DNA from: Phialocephala subalpina
Lineage: Eukaryota; Ascomycota; Leotiomycetes; Helotiales; Mollisiaceae
Assembly (NCBI GenBank): GCA_900073065.1
Contig: FJOG01000002.1
Span: 2,264,243 to 2,328,242, forward strand
DNA: 64,000 bases
Direction of reading: 5' to 3'
Shown: positions 60,201-64,000 of the stretch, piece after piece
Layout: every line of letters starts with the position of its first letter
Numbering within the stretch: the first letter of the stretch is position 1
Notes under the pieces: generated by a model
The model's database searches: none
Told to the model about the DNA's origin: nothing
The model's input: only the letters and a program-made list of their open reading frames with translations
Position numbers and translations under genes: made by a program

Positions 60201-62779
60201 CGATACAAACCGAGGACGATTCTGCATTTGGTCTCCGCACAGAGAATGGCAAGATCGTCATGTATTTCACAAGCCCTAGGAAACCCGACGTCCTCCAGGC
60301 CGTTCGAGGGGCCAAAGCCAAGTATGGGAAGGAGTTAAGAACCTTGAAGTCTTTCGAGAGACTTGTTCGACCTCAAGACGTTCCTGGCACTCTATTAAAC
60401 ATCGCCCTTACCAACATGGCAAGCGCTGACCAGGTACTTCGATTAGCAGCTTACAATCTTCTTTGTGCACTTTGTCGAGCCTTCAGATTTGCTGCGGACT
60501 CCAAGTTCATGAGCGCAAAAGGTCATAAACACCCCGTCCATAGTTTTGATTTATCATACTGATATCTATAGAACTCTGCGTACCACTCAACCCATCACAC
60601 TTCATTATCGATATCAGCCAGCAGCTTGCACGATCAGAGCCTCAACTTACTGCAGACTTCCTCAACGAGTTTTTCGTCGGATGGGAAAGCTTTCCATATT
60701 CGCAGAGGCCTCTGAGCCTTGCCTACATGGCACCTTGGCTACCAGGTCTAAGGACAAATCTCATGCCCACGGATGTTGACAGTGATAAAGCACGAGAAAA
60801 GATCGCTACCATATTCAGAAGGCTCATCGAAGTCGCAATTTCCGACGTTGCTCTAAGTACTACATTAGAACAAACCATCTGGCCAGCAATAAGTAGCGAC
60901 GAGATTTATACCGACATTTTCTTGGACGAGCTTATCAAGGCTTCCCTTGGCTTCGGTATAGACGATGAGCGTACGGAGATCCTGGGTTCCATCATTGCTT
61001 CCTTGGGAACAATTACTATCCGAGGGAAACTCCTTTCACGACTTCGAAAAGCACTCAATCGAACATCACTTCGTCCCACAAGGCAGCTACCAGAGAATAC
61101 CGTCTGGTCAGAGATTTGCGTTCTTCTTCGCCTCTGCCTTTCAACATCATTCGATAGTGGCGTCCAGTCCCAGCTTTATCTTCCTGAGCTTTTCCACCTG
61201 GTGACTATGCTTGCGAATACCGGATCCACTGATATCAAGCTAATGGTTCATCGACTGCTTGTAAACACGATTCACGCGATCTGCACAACCTTCGGACTAG
61301 AGGAGAGTAAGCTTTGCCGACTGAAGGTCCTGCTGCTTTCACTATCGGAGCCAAGGAATGACCCGCTCTTCAACATATCCTCTAGAGATGGTGTTTCGAT
61401 ATCATCACTGCAAGATACTGGTATCCCCGCATTGATCGCCACAGAGTCGCTCGCTGTCCTGCTCGCAGAAATCAGCACGATAGCAGCCCCATCTACAGAC
61501 ATGTCCAACGCTTGGCGATCGAGGTGGATGAGCTTGGTTGCCAGCACCGCATTTCAGAGTAACCCCGCCATTCAACCTCGTGCATTTACTGTCATGGGAT
61601 GTCTGGCTCGCGAGGATGTGGACGACGACCTCTTGTACCAAGTTCTTGTCGCACTGAGAAGCAGCATTGGACGATTCACAGAAGAAAACGACAGCGAAAT
61701 GCTAATTGCAATCGTCACATCTCTGACCAAGATGATGGACAAGCTGCCATCAGCATCTCGATATGGAATGCAAATGTTCTGGCTAGCACTATCTCTTGTC
61801 AGGCTCGTTCCTATTGCTCTCTTCAACTGCTCGGCGCTTTTCCTCGATGCTGTCCTCAGCAATATCGCAACATCTGGAGAGTTCAAAGGCGGCCGTATGG
61901 TGCCGACTCTACTGCAAGGGAGAGTGCCTCTTGAAGATGCAGCTTTGCAGTTGGACGAAATCTACGGGATTCACTTCAATATCGAGAACTTCCATTTCGC
62001 GCTCTGCGCAACATTGGTCAAGGGGCTCACAGACAGCGTTACCAAAGGAACGGCGATCCGTGTCCTATCAACATTCCTCGAGACCACCAGCGCAAGCGTG
62101 CCTCCTGAACATCGATTCCCCAAGGATCTCAGTTGCCTGCCCTACCTAGGCATTCTCATGTCCAGGGCAATGACCCCCGAAGAAGCCAAGGAGAACCTCT
62201 GGCTAGCGGGCTGGGCGTCATCAAGCGACGATGTGACGTCTGAGGATGTTTTGGAGATGGTTGATCTTCATATTGTCAAGGATAAAGAGCTGCTGCTCAA
62301 TGCAGCTATTGGTATTGTCGACTTTCACTACCTGGAAGACACTGTTCAAAACCGAGCCCTTCTATGGCTCAACAGGATCGCTATGAAACGCCCTACCGTG
62401 ATACTCCACCTGTAAGCTTCAATTTTCCGAGATGAAATCTCTTGCTGACCCAATTGACAGATGTGGACCTGTCATTCGTGTACTGGACGACATTCTGCTT
62501 TCGTGTCAGAATGCAGTTACACTTGAGTCTGCACACCGGCTTCTAAGAACTCTGACATCGAACCCCAAGTTCGCTGGTGGTGTAGACACGTCTGAAATGT
62601 TAGAAGATGTGCTCGATGGCATTGGATTTGGTGGTTTGTGGAGATCGTCAACCTTCCACGCCATCAACGAGCATGAGAGGCAGTGTACGGTTTTGACCGA
62701 CAGACTTATTGAGGTGCGTCTTTTAACAATTATAATTAACGAATTATAGGCTAACGTGACATAGCTGATTATTGCATGA
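54253..62779 (+). CDS. Ira/neurofibromin-type Ras GTPase-activating protein
   Basis: Eleven exons: 54253-54306, 54368-55939, 55987-56333, 56532-56652, 56740-58272, 58322-58822, 58875-59162, 59213-60521, 60572-62411, 62461-62713 and 62765-62779, giving 2,610 aa. A long helical N-terminal region is followed by the RasGAP domain at about 1230-1490, with the arginine finger in LLRRNCVATK (R1287/R1288) and the FLR motif in FIFLRFFCPAIVAP (about 1398-1400). Then come the Sec14-like (about 1600-1720, LLLFGYLKIASRMWHRPFGILIDAT) and PH-like parts of neurofibromin and a HEAT-like C-terminal half. It switches Ras off by stimulating GTP hydrolysis and so restrains cAMP-PKA growth signalling. Intron 5 is GC-AG. 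The last coding exon is 15 nt. The start at 54253 is the least certain point. Confidence 0.92.
58273..58321 (+). other. GC-AG intron in the RasGAP gene
   Basis: A 49-nt intron with donor GCGAGT after GAG and acceptor TTACAG, branch CGCTAAAAC. Removing it joins ELLE to LLINDMGV in frame; no GT donor nearby gives an open product. Confidence 0.75.
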
Positions 62780-62949
62780 TCGCGTACGTTGAACGAGGTA
62801 TACGTAGGTGATCTAGAGGATGATTTACGTGAGATATAAAGGAAGATTTATACGAAATGATGAGGTATGAATTATGAGAAAAGCGAGGTGGTAGCGTTTG
62901 ATTAGATCCTGGAGTATGATACCCGAGTTCATAGCAGTCCAAGTATTAC

Positions 62950-63301
62950 ATGCATGCAGCATCTGTCCTCTTCGATGTCGGTTCTGCCGGTGAGTTTTGT
63001 GACCCGTTGACCTCAAAATCACCAAGGATCCAAGCTATTGAAAGCTACTACGGCTCTTGGAATGCCAGATTTCATGACAATGGCTGGAGGTCACAAGACA
63101 TCTACATTACTAACAGAACCCCGTCTTCTTCATCTCCATTCCAAGTTCGGATCACGCTTGCGTCGAAGCTCACTTTGTACCCGCCCTCGTCACACCGTCT
63201 ACCATATATTCTCAGCTGTTCATCCATGGCCGGAGGATGCGACGCTCCAGTCTCTAGAAGCTTGTGTCAGTGAATTGTCTCTTGTGTATAAAAGTTGGTA
63301 G
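62950..63301 (+). CDS. Possible small two-exon gene or gene fragment, 104 aa
   Basis: If the strong donor GTGAGT at 62990 is used with an acceptor ending at 63026, exons 62950-62989 and 63027-63301 join in frame to a 104-aa product with a protein-like composition (ALGMPDFMTMAGGHKTST, TRPRHTVYHIFSAVHPWPED). I do not recognise a family. It lies against the end of a decayed permease on the other strand, so it may itself be a relic. Listed with low confidence. Confidence 0.28.
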
Positions 63302-63952
63302 GACCTTTTCCGACATCGACATTTGCATTCACCTAGAAGTTGCGGATCAGCCAACACCCACTAAGCACAGCAACCTTCTCTGGCAGGATGACTCACGGAT
63401 TTTGCGAAGCTTGGAAGCAAAAGTGCAAATCCAACAACGAAGGCTACGACCGCTCTCCAATTGGTCCCGTATTTATTGTAAGCATAGATTCCGTCCGGCC
63501 GATACATGTCTGGCACGGAGACGATTCGTTTATGAACGATCCAGTGATCTGCTATGAGAGTTCCAGAAATTGGAGCGAGCCAAATTGTGTAGCCCGACAT
63601 GAATTTGATGAGCGACTCCGCGGAGACCAGAATATTCCAAGGTGTCATAGCCCAGGCGCCGAGTTCAGCGCATACATACTGACCTCTGTGGATGTTGATA
63701 TACTGTCGATGAGTTGGCCACAAAAGTAGCGATGAATGGGAGCGGCTAACCTTTGGAAATAATGCAGTCAGATCTTGTCAGTTGAGGACTCGTAATCTGT
63801 GACAATGGTCTCAATGCGGTGGGGAAATTATAGCATGTTGGCATAAAGCCGCATTATCAGTTATGCATAGTTTCACTAGGCAGTTTGGCCTAATGCCGAT
63901 GTTCCAGCGAGAGCACTATATCAAGCAGACATTTCCACTTAGCTAGACAGAC
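63267..63952 (-). pseudogene. NCS1-type nucleobase/cation permease relic
   Basis: The intact core is one exon, 63397-63702 (102 codons), with the NCS1 membrane pattern YINIHRGQYVCAELGAW, SAESLIKFMSGYTIWLAPIS, DHWIVHKRIVSVPDMYRPDG and NKYGTNWRAVVAFVVGFAL. These proteins carry purines, pyrimidines, allantoin or related compounds across the plasma membrane. An upstream intron (63703-63750) correctly joins DLTALFPK to YINI, and a downstream one (63333-63396) leads to NANVDVGKG before a stop near 63269, so the C-terminal third is missing. Upstream of DLTALFPK the expected membrane segment is present but shifted by one base and carries several G-to-A changes; adjacent TAG and TGA codons lie at 63873-63878. 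The 5' part is lost in the assembly gap. Family is clear; inactivity is inferred from these breaks. Confidence 0.65.
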
Positions 63953-64000
63953 NNNNNNNNNNNNNNNNNNNNNNNNNNNNNNNNNNNNNNNNNNNNNNNN
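63953..64000. other. Assembly gap (N)
   Basis: Unresolved bases to the window end, directly beside the permease relic; a repeat may have broken the assembly. Confidence 1.

Noticed and set aside
1..64000. CRISPR arrays, bacterial operons, tRNA or rRNA genes
   Set aside because: No regularly spaced repeats, no tRNA B-box/cloverleaf or rRNA sequence noticed; the window is eukaryotic.

Overview
The window is a gene-dense piece of a filamentous ascomycete chromosome (Pezizomycotina). The reasons are many short spliceosomal introns, mostly 44-61 nt with GT..CTAAC/CTGAC..AG signals, a fungal Zn(II)2Cys6 regulator, and fungus-type forms of Rav1, Sfi1, Uso1, Ira (neurofibromin) and a Pkh/PDK1 kinase. 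I cannot fix the genus from sequence alone. All coordinates and splice junctions come from reading the sequence; the multi-exon models close in frame to whole codons.

Layout. 1-5.9 kb: the N-terminal part of a Zn2Cys6 transcription factor that runs off the left edge, a half-size ABCG transporter (minus) and a divergent short-chain dehydrogenase (plus). This trio looks more accessory than the rest. 5.9-11.8 kb: a long non-coding stretch, a coiled-coil protein and a flavin split-barrel protein. 12-20 kb: PRMT3-type arginine methyltransferase, Mo25/Hym1, a Swp73/BAF60 chromatin-remodelling subunit and a second SDR. 20-31 kb: PDK1/Pkh kinase, a disordered fungal protein and a GT28 sterol-glucosyltransferase-like protein. 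31-34 kb: an OPT/YSL transporter. 34-54 kb: a housekeeping block of Rav1 (V-ATPase assembly), Sfi1 (spindle pole body/centrin), an NDUFAF8-like twin-CX9C mini-protein (complex I assembly), cytosolic IleRS, Uso1/p115 (ER-Golgi tethering) and Rat1 (nuclear 5'-3' exonuclease). 54-62.8 kb: an 11-exon Ira/neurofibromin RasGAP of about 2,610 aa. 62.8-64 kb: a decayed NCS1 permease relic running into an assembly gap (N from 63953).

The genes do not form one pathway. Several do belong to nutrient and Ras/TOR-linked growth control (Ira RasGAP, Pkh/PDK1, Mo25/Hym1, Rav1) and to core trafficking, translation and RNA metabolism.

The most interesting signal is a pair of nearly identical introns, 120 nt and 112 nt, in two unrelated genes about 28 kb apart: the last intron of the ABCG transporter and an intron of the glucosyltransferase. 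They share their 5' half, their branch-site/3' end and an internal hairpin. This is what introner-like elements (introns that multiply) look like. Other notable points are a GC-AG intron in the RasGAP gene, a stop-free 51-nt intron in SFI1 that reads through in frame, a PRMT3 whose zinc finger lacks its cysteine pair, and the NCS1 pseudogene with transition-rich decay.
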